Source: Paenibacillus silviterrae
GTDB taxonomy: Bacteria > Bacillota > Bacilli > Paenibacillales > NBRC-103111
NCBI RefSeq assembly: GCF_030167925.1
Contig: NZ_JASKUT010000001.1
Span: forward strand, 434,001-498,000
Length of the DNA stretch: 64,000 nt
Reading direction: 5' to 3'
Shown: positions 43,965 to 53,720 of the stretch, in pieces
How positions within the stretch are numbered: position 1 is the stretch's first letter
How the letters are laid out: each line of letters opens with the position of its first letter
Translations under genes and position numbers: made by a program
Notes under the pieces: generated by a model
The model's database searches: none
Told to the model about the DNA's origin: nothing
What the model saw: only the letters and a program-made list of their open reading frames with translations

Positions 43965-45481
43965 CACTAACGATGCACACAACCTAACATGCAACGAATT
44001 GAAACAAGTTACATGAGTTATCCACAGAAATTAACATAAATTTACATGATGTATTTTACCATAGAAGCTAAAAGTCGAATCTGCATCTGTTATGACGCGT
44101 ATTACCATTAAATGGTTATTCTGGTTTTAGTTCCAGCGTTTGATCCCTTTCTGGGGTTCGTACTTCCGTCCGCTCTTACCCTCCACTTTCTGTCGTCCCT
44201 TGGATACTTTTGTGGGCGGTTTGAACAGCTCTTGCAAAAACTGCTCCCATGGATGAAAAAGATAAATTCTCATTGTCTTTAGTATCTCCCACTGGCTCTT
44301 ATCAGTTTGCAATTCGAGTTTTACAAGCAAGCTAAGAGCGAAAGCAATGAGTGACATAAATAATTGATTCCATACCGCATGGGGAGCCTTGCCGTGGATA
44401 CGTACCAGATTTAAGTGTTGCTTTACCCATTTAAAGAAGATCTCAATTTTCCACCGATTTTTGTAAATGAGCGCCACTTCTGTTGCTGTCAGATCCCACC
44501 GAGACGTTAGGATGCGGTACCGTCTTTCGTGCTCATCTACAAACTCCACCAGACGAAGGGGCATGGTAGTCTTGTTTGAAAGCACATCCACATCTCGCAG
44601 GATCTGGTGATTACCTGGAGACTTGGGAACTTCGCGCCCGGTTCCTTCGACCGGGTACAGTGTGAGCCGGTCTCTTACACGAACCACAAACCGGATTCCG
44701 TCGGATACCCATTTTTCAAAGTGCTCGCACTTCTCGTAGCCCCGGTCCATGACGTAGGTTACATCGTCATCCAACGTTAGCTCCTGAACGACCTTGTTTT
44801 CCTGAACGTTCGAGGTTGAGGCAATCACCTTGTTTGGAAACACAGTGTCCGGATCAGCCACAACAAGTCGGACATGAAGTCGAACTGCTGTTTTCTTTGA
44901 ACCGCAGCGAGCCCAGCACCCTAGAAGTGACGGAAGTGAAATATCCGTCGCGTCGATTAGATGTAATCGCCCAATACTTGGCGTAATCCCTGTTTTATGC
45001 CCCGTTTTTCGATCAATTTGGGAAATGAGGTGGTAAAACAACGACTCAAGCGAACCCGTGCAAATCGATTCTGTCTTTCGGGATAACTGAGAAGCACTTA
45101 TGGACTCCAGTCCGATCGCCTTTTGTAGCTCTGGGTGGGCTCTCAGTTGAATGGGGATGACATCGTAGGATGCTAGTTGTAACAGTTGAGAGATGACGTG
45201 CAGCTCGATGGCCGTGCCTGTGAAAAATTTTCTGGTCCGATGATCATCGAAGGTTGATCGGAAGCCCGAGATATCCAATACTTTTAAACATTGACAAATG
45301 ACTCGAATCGCTTTATTGTTATCCATGGGTTGGCTCCTTACTTGGAGAAATGATGGATAACGCGTCATTCTCTACAGTAAGGGCCTTTTTCTTTTTTGTC
45401 CATGAAATTAAAAACTATAAATTACATTTTAAGTTAGTTTTAAAGCTCCATATCCGTGTTAGGTTTGATGCATAGTTAGTG
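43965..45481 (-). mobile_element. IS4-family insertion sequence (1517 bp)
   Basis: The ends are imperfect inverted repeats: CACTAACGATGCACACAACC at 43965 and CACTAACTATGCATCAAACC read inward from 45481. They are flanked by a perfect 9-bp target duplication TATGAAATC at 43956-43964 and 45482-45490. Removing the element and one duplicate restores the exact 113-bp period of the repeat it entered, which fixes the boundaries. Gene-free parts inside (43965-44126 and 45327-45481) are the element's ends. Confidence 0.95.
44127..45326 (-). CDS. IS4-family transposase
   Basis: About 399 residues, apparently intact. DUF4372-like N-terminus (VICQCLKVLDISGFRSTFDD) and a DDE nuclease domain with LHLIDATDISLPSLLG (first Asp), VTYVMDRGYEKCEHF (second Asp) and IYKNRWKIEIFFKWVKQHLN, the YREK signature (Y-2-R-3-E-6-K) that defines the IS4 group and carries the catalytic Glu. 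ATG at 45326 is chosen because AGGAG lies 7 nt upstream on the minus strand; the longer frame starts ahead of it. Being intact with perfect target duplications, the insertion is recent. Confidence 0.93.
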   Translation of the reverse strand: MDNNKAIRVICQCLKVLDISGFRSTFDDHRTRKFFTGTAIELHVISQLLQLASYDVIPIQLRAHPELQKAIGLESISASQLSRKTESICTGSLESLFYHLISQIDRKTGHKTGITPSIGRLHLIDATDISLPSLLGCWARCGSKKTAVRLHVRLVVADPDTVFPNKVIASTSNVQENKVVQELTLDDDVTYVMDRGYEKCEHFEKWVSDGIRFVVRVRDRLTLYPVEGTGREVPKSPGNHQILRDVDVLSNKTTMPLRLVEFVDEHERRYRILTSRWDLTATEVALIYKNRWKIEIFFKWVKQHLNLVRIHGKAPHAVWNQLFMSLIAFALSLLVKLELQTDKSQWEILKTMRIYLFHPWEQFLQELFKPPTKVSKGRQKVEGKSGRKYEPQKGIKRWN

Positions 45482-45765
45482 TATGAAATCACCTTACTGT
45501 ACCCAATATGCGTTCATCTGCCACCGTAAGATGAAAAAATCGCGTTACAGGCGTCCGGCGCTTATATCGGGCCGGTAATGCTCCTTGTAACGTTATGAAA
45601 TCATCTTAAAGTGCAGAAATCGACGAACCCAATCGAGGTTCAGAACGTGATTTGTGAGAATTCAACTTTAAAAGGCTACATTAGCTGAAAATGTGGCAGA
45701 TGGTCTCAAGATGTTGTATAAAGAGTAAACGCAGAAATCCTCTCGTTGTTAAATGTACCTATTGA
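45482..45765. repeat. Composite intergenic repeat C, right of the IS4 element
   Basis: Completes the interrupted 113-bp unit, carries the start of a third (CGCGTTACAG at 45541) and then the tail block (AAAGTGCAGAAATCGACG, GTGATTTGTGAGAATTC, GCTGAAAATGTGGCAGATGG). No gene is seen until 45936. Confidence 0.82.
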
Positions 45766-45935
45766 AGTATATAGCAAAGGATCTGCAGAGAACGTTCCGC
45801 ATTCAGATAAACTATGACAACAATATTTAAGTTTTAATGAAAAAGGTCAAAAATAATCCCATTCAATTAGCAGATTCTTGCTCTATAATGATGAAGAGAA
45901 AAAGAATTCGACGGATGAGAAGGGAATGCCATGCC

Positions 45936-47528
45936 ATGAAATCGCAGAAATCAAGAACGGAACGACAGTGGACCATGCCGGAGGTGCTGCTTCCGGAAAT
46001 TCCGGACCGTTCCGTAAGGTTAACGGACTTCGGTGCCGTCGGGGATGGCCGAACGGACAATACGCAAGCCTTCCGCCAAGCCATCGAAGCGTGCGCCCAA
46101 GCCGGAGGAGGCAGGGTTGTGATCCCTCCCGGGCTGTGGCTGACCGGTCCTCTGAAGCTGACGAGCCGGCTGGAGCTTCACACGGAGGCGGGCGCAACGG
46201 TGCTGTTCAGCAAACGGTTCGCGGATTATCCGCTTATTCGATCGACATTTGAAGGGAAGCCGTCGATCCGCTGCCAGTCTCCGCTGGACGCTGAAGGCGA
46301 GGAGCATATCGCCATTACGGGTAAAGGCGTGTTCGACGCCGGTGGAGATGCTTGGCGGCCGGTGAAGCGCTGGAAGATGACGGATAAGCAGTGGGCCCGT
46401 CTCGTTCGCTCCGGCGGCATTGTTGATGAAGCGCAAGAAATGTGGTGGCCGACTGAAGCGGCGTTGGAGGGAGCGTCCCGCGTGGAACAGCTGCTTCGGG
46501 AAGAAAAGTCGGAAACGGCGGATTTTCTACCCTACCGCGACTACTTGAGGCCGAATCTATTGAGCTTTCGGAGATGCAAGCATATTTTGCTGGACGGACC
46601 GACCTTCCAGAATTCAGCGGCTTGGAATCTGCATCCATGGGCATCGGAGCATGTGACGATCCGGAATGTAACCGTGCGTAATCCGTGGTATGCGCAAAAC
46701 GGCGACGGGCTAGATCTCGATTCCTGCCGTTATGCTCATGTGGAAGCATGCTCATTCGACGTGGGCGACGATGCGATCTGCATGAAATCGGGCAAGGACG
46801 AGGCCGGCCGCGCGCTGGGCATTCCGAGTGAATACATTACGATCAAGGATTGCACCGTATACCATGGGCACGGAGGCTTCGTCATCGGCAGCGAGATGTC
46901 CGGGGGAGTGCGCCGCGTACACATCAGCGATTGCACGTTCATGGGGACAGATATCGGACTTCGCTTCAAGAGCGCCAGAGGACGCGGGGGTGTCGTTGAG
47001 GAGATCTTCATCGAGCGGATCCGTATGACGGATATTGTCGGCGAAGCGATCTCCTTCCACCTTTTTTACGAAGGAGTGGAAGGATCGGGAACGGCCAGGG
47101 AAGAGAGCTTTCCGGTTACGGTTGAGACCCCGGTTTTCCGTAACATTCACATCCAGGATGTGGACTGCACCGGGGCGGAGAAGGCGTTCCTCGTGAACGG
47201 GCTTGCGGAAATGCCTCTGGAAGGGGTAACACTGCAGAACTACACCGCTACGGCAAAGGAAGGCATCGTGTGCCACAACGTTACGAAGCTGGCGTTGGAG
47301 GACGTGAGCCTCTTCACGACGGAAGGCCCTTTGGTGAAGCTGCACCAAAGCCGTGAGGTCGAGCTCGTCCGCTTAGGGGGAGCGGGAGGAGCCGCGGACA
47401 ATCGGATGCTTGCGGTATCCGGCAGCAGCTCTGCCCAAATCGAATGCCGCGATCCGCAGACGCTGCCTACGCACAGGGCTGTTTCTACAGCTCCCGAGGT
47501 GGATGGCAAAGTAGTTCGCTTGAGCTAA
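45936..47528 (+). CDS. Glycoside hydrolase family 28 (polygalacturonase-like), cytoplasmic
   Basis: About 530 residues with no signal peptide, so probably intracellular and acting on imported oligo-galacturonides. Beta-helix start LTDFGAVGDGRTDNTQAFRQ and AGGGRVVIPPGLWLTGPLKL is typical. The GH28 catalytic set is present: NGDGLDLDSC (in place of NTDG), GDDAICMKSG with the Asp pair, and GHGGFVIGSEMSGG. ATG 45936 is taken because GAAGGGA lies about 10 nt upstream; the longer frame from 45837 has a basic, unlikely N-terminus. It ends 4 bp inside the convergent AraC gene. Confidence 0.92.
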   Translation: MKSQKSRTERQWTMPEVLLPEIPDRSVRLTDFGAVGDGRTDNTQAFRQAIEACAQAGGGRVVIPPGLWLTGPLKLTSRLELHTEAGATVLFSKRFADYPLIRSTFEGKPSIRCQSPLDAEGEEHIAITGKGVFDAGGDAWRPVKRWKMTDKQWARLVRSGGIVDEAQEMWWPTEAALEGASRVEQLLREEKSETADFLPYRDYLRPNLLSFRRCKHILLDGPTFQNSAAWNLHPWASEHVTIRNVTVRNPWYAQNGDGLDLDSCRYAHVEACSFDVGDDAICMKSGKDEAGRALGIPSEYITIKDCTVYHGHGGFVIGSEMSGGVRRVHISDCTFMGTDIGLRFKSARGRGGVVEEIFIERIRMTDIVGEAISFHLFYEGVEGSGTAREESFPVTVETPVFRNIHIQDVDCTGAEKAFLVNGLAEMPLEGVTLQNYTATAKEGIVCHNVTKLALEDVSLFTTEGPLVKLHQSREVELVRLGGAGGAADNRMLAVSGSSSAQIECRDPQTLPTHRAVSTAPEVDGKVVRLS

Positions 47529-48367
47529 TAACGATGATCTTGTCTGTAGTGCAGGGGAGAAACCCCAGTCACCTTCTTGAACGTTTTGTTGAAATGAGAA
47601 ATATGCTCGAAGCCGACCTGCTCGGCAACGGCGTGCACCTTCTGACGGGTCGTCCTAAGCAGCTTCTGCGCTTCGCGGATTCGGACCACCCGAATATACT
47701 CGCTGATATGGAAGCCGGTCAGCTTCAGGAAGATGCGGCTTAAATAGGCCGGGCTGATGAAGAATTGCTTCGCCAATTGCTCTAGCGTGAGTGCCTCACG
47801 GTAGTTGGTTTGGATATACGCCGTAATTTCGGACACCTTCTGGTGCATCGGATGGCTCGGGGCCGGCGATACAGGAATGTCCGCGTTGATCCGGTGCAGC
47901 CGGATCAGCAGCTCCAGAAGCAGATGGCGCACATAGGCATCGTGCAGGGGCTGCTCTTCCTTGCATTCCCCGACCATTTGCAGCAGGAGACGCTCAAGCT
48001 CCGGCTGCTCCTTGGGGGGAATCCGCAGCAGCGTGGATTCCAGGAAGGGATTCATTCGCAGGATGTCACCGTCCGCTTCATGAAGAAATTCCGGCGTGAA
48101 ATGGATCAACACCCGTTCGAACTGCTCCACCTGCGAGCTGGCGGTGGAATGGAGGTCGTGGGGGACGACGATGACGATGTCGCCTTTTTGTGCGGTATGC
48201 ACCTTGCCGTTCATAAAGTACACCCGTTCCCCTTCGAGCAAGCAGTACAGCTCATAGAACGAATGCGAATGAGGGCGCTGCATGGCGGAGAAGCCGTAGC
48301 GGCGCATCCGCTGTATGGCAAACGAACCGTCGCCAATCATATATTTTTTTTCGATAAGGTCATTCAT
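47525..48367 (-). CDS. AraC-family regulator with cupin sensor domain
   Basis: 280 residues. N-terminal cupin-type ligand domain (PHSHSFYELYCLLEGERVYF, KGDIVIVVPHDLHST) and C-terminal double HTH (ALTLEQLAKQFFISPAYLSR, then VHAVAEQVGFEHISHFNKTF and VSPLHYRQ). A soluble one-component regulator, different from the membrane-bound ones in this window. It is convergent with GH28 (the stop codons overlap by 4 bp) and divergent from GH105, so it likely controls GH105 and perhaps GH28 in response to a pectin breakdown product. Confidence 0.93.
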   Translation of the reverse strand: MNDLIEKKYMIGDGSFAIQRMRRYGFSAMQRPHSHSFYELYCLLEGERVYFMNGKVHTAQKGDIVIVVPHDLHSTASSQVEQFERVLIHFTPEFLHEADGDILRMNPFLESTLLRIPPKEQPELERLLLQMVGECKEEQPLHDAYVRHLLLELLIRLHRINADIPVSPAPSHPMHQKVSEITAYIQTNYREALTLEQLAKQFFISPAYLSRIFLKLTGFHISEYIRVVRIREAQKLLRTTRQKVHAVAEQVGFEHISHFNKTFKKVTGVSPLHYRQDHRY

Positions 48368-48532
48368 CTGCTAAGTCCCCCTGAATCTTAGAGCAACAAT
48401 GAACAATAAAATTGGCAAAATTCTTTAATCACAATGCTTATTTTAGCATATTTTTGTGATTATTCGAACTTCCCCGACGGAATAAAAGAACATCGGCAGG
48501 GGGCACGATTGAATAATGGAGGCAGGAGAAGC

Positions 48533-49645
48533 ATGGGAACAGATCAGCTCAACAGCCCGCTGCATTGGGCCGAACAATTCATGCACCGCTATCGGCAAGC
48601 GGGCGGCATCGGAAATTTGACGAAGCGCTGGCATTACGAAAACGGCTGTTTCTTGAAGGCGCTCGAGGAGTGTTATAAGAGAACCGGTAACGAAGCCTAT
48701 TTCGACTACATTCGCGAAATCATGGATCTGTATGTTCAGGAGGACGGCGGCATCAGGACCTATGCGCTTGAGGATTACAATTTGGATCAGATTAATCAGG
48801 GCAAGCTGCTGTTTCTCCTATGGGAGAGAACAGGAGAAGCCAAGTACCGGAAGGCGATTGAGCTGCTCATCACTCAGCTGAAGGGGCATCCCCGTACGGA
48901 GGAAGGCGGCTTCTGGCATAAGAAAGGGTATCCATTCCAAATGTGGCTGGACGGCTTGTATATGGCTTCTCCCGTCATGGCGCTATATGGGAGGTTGACA
49001 GGGGAAGGCATTTGGTTCGACACTGCGGCGGAACAGCTTATCCTGGTAGAGAAGAAAACCCGCAATCCGGAGAGCGGCCTGCTGCATCACGGCTGGGATG
49101 CCTCCTCGGAACAGCGCTGGGCTGACAAACTTACAGGAAGATCCCCTCATGTGTGGAGCCGGGCGATGGGCTGGTACGCTATGGCCGTGGTCGATTCGCT
49201 GGAGCATTTTCCGGCGGATCATCCGAAGCGGGGGCTGTTGATCGGACTGCTGCTTCGGATGGCCGATGCACTTGTCCGCGTACAGGACGTCGAGACCGGG
49301 ATATGGCCCCAAGTGCTTGATCAGCCCGGCCGGGAAGGTAATTATTTGGAATCATCGGGTACCTCGATGTTCGCCTACGCATTGGCCAAGGGCAGGCGGC
49401 TCGGTTACTTGACGGGTGGAGCAAGCGATGCCGCACGCAGAGGGTATGAAGGCTTGCTTCGACAAATGGTGAAAGCGGATGAACAAGGCCAAGTGCATCT
49501 CATACAATGCAACAGCGTGGCCGGCCTCGGGGGTTCGCCTTATCGAGACGGCTCCTTCGCCTACTACATCGGGGAGCCTATTGTACAGGACGACCCTAAA
49601 GCAGTCTCATCGTTTATCCTGGCGGGACTTGAGCTTGGTTATTAA
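48533..49645 (+). CDS. GH105 unsaturated rhamnogalacturonyl/galacturonyl hydrolase (YteR-like)
   Basis: About 370 residues, the length of YteR. (alpha/alpha)6 barrel with WHYENGCFLKALEECYKRTG, the catalytic-Asp motif PFQMWLDGLYMASP, HGWDASSEQRWADKLTGRSP then HVWSRAMGWYAMAVVDSLE, and SSGTSMFAYALAKG. It removes the unsaturated uronic acid that lyases leave at the non-reducing end, inside the cell (no signal peptide). ATG 48533 is chosen, with GGAGG and AGGAG upstream; the track-style longer start from 48434 has no such site. Divergent from the AraC regulator; followed by a terminator. Confidence 0.93.
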   Translation: MGTDQLNSPLHWAEQFMHRYRQAGGIGNLTKRWHYENGCFLKALEECYKRTGNEAYFDYIREIMDLYVQEDGGIRTYALEDYNLDQINQGKLLFLLWERTGEAKYRKAIELLITQLKGHPRTEEGGFWHKKGYPFQMWLDGLYMASPVMALYGRLTGEGIWFDTAAEQLILVEKKTRNPESGLLHHGWDASSEQRWADKLTGRSPHVWSRAMGWYAMAVVDSLEHFPADHPKRGLLIGLLLRMADALVRVQDVETGIWPQVLDQPGREGNYLESSGTSMFAYALAKGRRLGYLTGGASDAARRGYEGLLRQMVKADEQGQVHLIQCNSVAGLGGSPYRDGSFAYYIGEPIVQDDPKAVSSFILAGLELGY

Positions 49646-49662
49646 TAGAAAATCAAAAGTCG

Positions 49663-49689
49663 GGCGTGGCCTTGTTGCCGCGCCTTTTT
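49663..49689 (+). terminator. Terminator after GH105
   Basis: GGCGTGGC (49663-49670) / GCCGCGCC (49677-49684) followed by TTTTTG. Confidence 0.85.
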
Positions 49690-49772
49690 GACGTTCAAGG
49701 AAGAAAAAGGAATACATTTTGTGGTTTTGGAAATAGTAATCCAGAATATTCGTCAGGAAGGACACTTGCCGG

Positions 49773-51425
49773 ATGCTGCAACAGATATCAAGTTCGATCC
49801 TCAACTTACAATTATGGATTGGCGCCACCCTGGCTTTTATCGTTCCGTTCGGGCTTTCCTATGTATGTTATTGGCTGACGAATCAAAGGAAGAGGCGGCG
49901 GAAAGGCAGAAATAAGCGTGTTGACGGTGGGGCGAAGGGCAAATCTATCATCGATCAACCGGTCCGCCCGGCGCTGGAAGACAATCTGCTTATCTTAAAA
50001 GAAGTCATAGGTCACAGCTCGGACGTGAGGTTCCGAAGCTTGTCTGTTGACGAAGGCCGAAGGAATATCGCAGTCGTTTATATAGAGGGATTGGTCAACC
50101 ATTCCTCACTACAGGACCATATTATCAGGCCGATTATGGAGGCTGGTAAAATAAGGGGGGCTCGGGATGAAGCAGAGGCTTCTGCCGAACAAACCAAACA
50201 ATATTTATTGCAGCATGTGATTCAAGCTGCACATACCAACATTGTTACGAATATAGAGCAGTGCGTTCGTGAAATCGTAACCGGGAATACCATATTGCTC
50301 ATCGATGGCACCGACCGGGTCGCGATCCTGTCCACACCGAAAGAAAAGGGACGATCCATTGATGAACCGGTGACGGAGGCGGTTATACGGGGAGCGCATG
50401 AGGGCTTTGTTGAAAACCTAAGCCCGAATATCGGATTGCTCCGGAAGCGTATTAAAGATCACCAATTGTCCGTCATCCCCTATACCATCGGGAGGCGCTC
50501 ATTGACAGAGGTATCGCTTGTATTCATGAAAGATCTATGCGACGAAGCAATACTCAATGAAGTGAAACGGAGATTGGATTCAATAGAAATCGATAACGTG
50601 TTGGAATCAGGCTACATTGAGCAGATAATGGAAGATAATTACTTATCCTTTTTTCCTCAAATGCAGACCACAGAGCGTCCCGATCGTGTAGTAGGCGCTC
50701 TTATGGAAGGACGTATCGCCATATTAACCGACGGCACACCCATGGCGCTCATCGTACCGGTAACCCTTCCCACGTTTATGTCTGCACCGGATGATTACTA
50801 TGAACGCTGGCTGCCGGGCACATTCGTACGGTTATTGCGGTATTTGGCCGCAGGCATCGCCTTGTTCCTTCCTTCTATTTACATAGCGATGATTTCCTAT
50901 AATCACGGACTCATTCCGACGAAGCTGGCGATATCCATTGCTTCCGGCCGGGAAGGGGTTCCTTTTCCATCCCTGTTTGAAGCGCTCATGATGGAAATCA
51001 CCATTGAAATTCTTCGCGAAGCAGGACTCCGATTACCTAAACCGATCGGCCAGGCCGTCGGCATTGTCGGAGGCTTAGTAATCGGTCAAGCTGCCGTTCA
51101 AGCCGGAATCGTCAGTCCGGTTATGGTGATCATTGTTGCGCTGACCGCGATGTCCTCCTTCGCCATCGCCCAATATGAGATGGGAATCAGCATCCGGCTG
51201 CTCCGATTTTTCTCTATGATTTCCGCTGGCATCTTCGGCATCTACGGGATTGTTCTGTTTGGTATTTTTATTACCGCTCATCTTGTCAAATTAAAGAGCT
51301 TCGGTGTACCTTACACCCTGCCCTTCGGTCCGATGAAGCCGGTGGAATGGAAGGATTCCTTAGTACGTATGCCAATGCCATTTTTGAAAATCGGGACGCC
51401 CTTCAATAAAAAAAAGCATAAATAA
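49773..51425 (+). CDS. gerKA: Spore germination protein, GerA/GerKA family
   Basis: 550 residues. Large subunit of a nutrient germinant receptor in the inner spore membrane. N-terminal hydrophilic domain from about residue 68 (LEDNLLILKEVIGHSSDVRF, GNTILLIDGTDRVAILSTPK) and a C-terminal block of membrane helices (LRYLAAGIALFLPSIYIAMI, VGIVGGLVIGQAAVQAGIVS, SAGIFGIYGIVLFGIFITAH). Unusually there is an extra hydrophobic segment at residues 12-35 followed by a very basic stretch (RKRRRKGRNKR) before the usual start of homology. AGGAAGGA precedes the ATG. First of three genes gerA-B-C in the standard order. The gerK label reflects family, not proven orthology. Confidence 0.93.
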   Translation: MLQQISSSILNLQLWIGATLAFIVPFGLSYVCYWLTNQRKRRRKGRNKRVDGGAKGKSIIDQPVRPALEDNLLILKEVIGHSSDVRFRSLSVDEGRRNIAVVYIEGLVNHSSLQDHIIRPIMEAGKIRGARDEAEASAEQTKQYLLQHVIQAAHTNIVTNIEQCVREIVTGNTILLIDGTDRVAILSTPKEKGRSIDEPVTEAVIRGAHEGFVENLSPNIGLLRKRIKDHQLSVIPYTIGRRSLTEVSLVFMKDLCDEAILNEVKRRLDSIEIDNVLESGYIEQIMEDNYLSFFPQMQTTERPDRVVGALMEGRIAILTDGTPMALIVPVTLPTFMSAPDDYYERWLPGTFVRLLRYLAAGIALFLPSIYIAMISYNHGLIPTKLAISIASGREGVPFPSLFEALMMEITIEILREAGLRLPKPIGQAVGIVGGLVIGQAAVQAGIVSPVMVIIVALTAMSSFAIAQYEMGISIRLLRFFSMISAGIFGIYGIVLFGIFITAHLVKLKSFGVPYTLPFGPMKPVEWKDSLVRMPMPFLKIGTPFNKKKHK

Positions 51426-51449
51426 ACGTCTAATGAAAGGAGTCCGCAG

Positions 51450-52550
51450 ATGAGCGAGCCGGCGAAAAGAACCGTTACTTCCATCCAAGCGATGATGATT
51501 GTCGTGAATACGATTATTGGAGCCGGCGTAACCACTTTGCCGAGGGATGCGGGCAATGCGACCGGAACGCCGGATGCATGGATTTCCATCATCCTGGGTG
51601 GAATGATTGCTCTTTTAGCGGGGTATGTAGTAACACGTCTCAGCTTGCGATTCCCGGGGGAGACATTTTTTCAGTACAGCCGCCATATTCTTGGAAAGCC
51701 TGCCGGGACCCTTCTCGCCCTTTTACTAAGCGTGTATTTCCTGATGATCTCTGCTTGGCAAATTCGGGCGATGGGGGAATTGATTCGCTTTTATTTACTT
51801 AACAATACGCCGATCGAATTGATCATGCTTATATTTTTATGGATCGGCATTTACTTGGTCGGCGGGGGAATAGAACCGATTGCGCGATTTTGTGAAATCG
51901 TATTTATCGTCATTCTGCTTTCGTTGGTCTCTGTCCTCCTTCTCTCGATGCAGGACTTCAATCTGGACTACCTCCGTCCTGTTATGGGGGAGGGCATTGC
52001 TCCCGTCATCTCGGGGGTAAAGAGCACTTCGCTTTCCTTTACCGGCTTCGAGGTGATGTTGGTTATCCCCGCGTTTATGGCAGAGCCGAAAAAGGCAGTG
52101 AAAGCGGCAGCCTTGGGGATTAGCATGGTTGTTGTCCTATACGCGCTTATTGTTTTTGTCTCTTACGGGGTATTATCGTTCGATGAGGTAAGAAGCTTGA
52201 CCTGGCCTTTGATGTCTCTGGCTAAATCCATCGATCTTCCCGGGGCTTTTTTCAACCGGTTCGAAATATTGATATCCGTGATGTGGGTCATCGCAAACTA
52301 TACCTCGTTTGTCCCTAATTTCTATCTTGGCTGCTTGGGGATGAGTTCGCTCTCCAATCTGGATTACCGTCTGTTTATGTTCGCTATGCTTCCGTTCATA
52401 TACATGGTAGCGGCGGCTTCGGAACATATGAATGCCGTATTCAAGCTCGGATCCTCCGTTGCGTACTTTGACCTCCTAATCGGGGGAGCCGTTCCTGTCG
52501 TTTGCTTGATCATAGCCATGGTAAGGAGGATCGGCATTGCGCATCCTTAA
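51450..52550 (+). CDS. gerKB: Spore germination permease, GerB family
   Basis: 366 residues, about ten membrane helices, APC-superfamily fold. Family signature IQAMMIVVNTIIGAGVTTLP at the start, then LSLRFPGETFFQYSRHILGK and GMSSLSNLDYRLFMF. It is the middle subunit of the germinant receptor and the likely ligand-binding part. AAAGGAG lies before the ATG; 24 nt after gerKA and overlapping gerKC by 14 nt. Confidence 0.93.
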   Translation: MSEPAKRTVTSIQAMMIVVNTIIGAGVTTLPRDAGNATGTPDAWISIILGGMIALLAGYVVTRLSLRFPGETFFQYSRHILGKPAGTLLALLLSVYFLMISAWQIRAMGELIRFYLLNNTPIELIMLIFLWIGIYLVGGGIEPIARFCEIVFIVILLSLVSVLLLSMQDFNLDYLRPVMGEGIAPVISGVKSTSLSFTGFEVMLVIPAFMAEPKKAVKAAALGISMVVVLYALIVFVSYGVLSFDEVRSLTWPLMSLAKSIDLPGAFFNRFEILISVMWVIANYTSFVPNFYLGCLGMSSLSNLDYRLFMFAMLPFIYMVAAASEHMNAVFKLGSSVAYFDLLIGGAVPVVCLIIAMVRRIGIAHP

Positions 52551-53694
52551 AGCGGGCATTCCTTGTTTACTAATGATGATGCTGCTAGGCTGCTGGGACC
52601 GTAAGGAAATCGATGAATTGGGGATTGTCCTGGGTGTAGCCTTCGACAAACAAAGCAATCAAATTTCCACACTGCATACCTTTGCCTTGCCGAAAACCTC
52701 CGGTGAGAAAAGTGATGTAAAATCGGAGAAGTGGGTGAATCTTCAAAACACGGGAGACCTGGTAAGCGAAAATGTTCGAGGGCTGGTCAAAAGCAGCATA
52801 CGTTTCCCGACATATGAGCATTTGAAGGTTATTGTGATTAGCGAGGAGCTGGGGCGATCGGTTCCGTTGAAGCAAATGACGGATTACTTGCTCCGTAACC
52901 CCGAATCCAGAAGATCCGTGAAGCTGGTGGTATCCAAGGGGAAAGCCGGCGAAATGCTGAAGGTAACCAGTCCTCTCGATATGAATCCCGCGTATAAGCT
53001 GTCCGAAATAGCGGATCGATCCGAACAGCTCTTAGAGCTTCCGCCTAAAACCACCCTTGGTGAGGTTTCCTCCAAACTAACGTCCAAGACAAGCTTTTAC
53101 GTGCAGAGAAGCGAGTTGAACGCCAATCGTGAAGCCGTATTATCCGGAGCTGTCGCAGTCAAAGGGACCACCGGGAAAGTGATCGGGTCCTTAACCGAGG
53201 AGGAGACGAGAGGACTGAACTTCATTCTGCCGAACAACAACAAAAAATCCGCGATTGTAAAGGTCTTCGATCCGGAAAGTGAACAACAGTTCATCTATGA
53301 GCTTCGCAAAATCCGTGCCAACCTGATCCCGGTGGTTCAAGGTAAGCAGATCTCTTTTGTTGTTTCGGTACAAACGGAAGGCAGAATGCGCGAGGATTGG
53401 CGGTTACAAGGCAATGCCTTCGACAGCCGGTTCATTAAGCAATCGGAGAAGGCCGCTGCAGACACCATTCAACAAGCCGTCAAGGCACTGCTGAATAAGA
53501 CGCAAAAGGAATTGGGGGCGGATATTGCTGGGTTCGGCAAGCAGCTTAGCATCCACTACCCTCGTACATGGAAGGAGGTAAAGGAGGACTGGGACAGCGT
53601 ATACAGCGGATTATCCGTCGACATTTCCGTACAAGTCCATATTCGGGAATTCGGGAACCGCGGCATGGTGCAGCCTGATCCTTCGGTGTCGTGA
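52537..53694 (+). CDS. gerKC: Spore germination lipoprotein, Ger(x)C family
   Basis: 385 residues. Lipoprotein signal with lipobox MMMLLGCWD, immediately followed by the family motif CWDRKEIDELGIVLGVAFDK. The body (TTLGEVSSKLTSKTSFYVQR, FIKQSEKAAADTIQQAVKAL) and the C-terminal DWDSVYSGLSVDISVQVHIR region are typical. TTG 52537 has AGGAGG 7 nt upstream and overlaps the end of gerKB by 14 nt, so it is translationally coupled. Third subunit of the receptor. Confidence 0.94.
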   Translation: MRILKAGIPCLLMMMLLGCWDRKEIDELGIVLGVAFDKQSNQISTLHTFALPKTSGEKSDVKSEKWVNLQNTGDLVSENVRGLVKSSIRFPTYEHLKVIVISEELGRSVPLKQMTDYLLRNPESRRSVKLVVSKGKAGEMLKVTSPLDMNPAYKLSEIADRSEQLLELPPKTTLGEVSSKLTSKTSFYVQRSELNANREAVLSGAVAVKGTTGKVIGSLTEEETRGLNFILPNNNKKSAIVKVFDPESEQQFIYELRKIRANLIPVVQGKQISFVVSVQTEGRMREDWRLQGNAFDSRFIKQSEKAAADTIQQAVKALLNKTQKELGADIAGFGKQLSIHYPRTWKEVKEDWDSVYSGLSVDISVQVHIREFGNRGMVQPDPSVS

Positions 53695-53720
53695 TCATCG
53701 GTTGCAGAAGAACACTTGTG

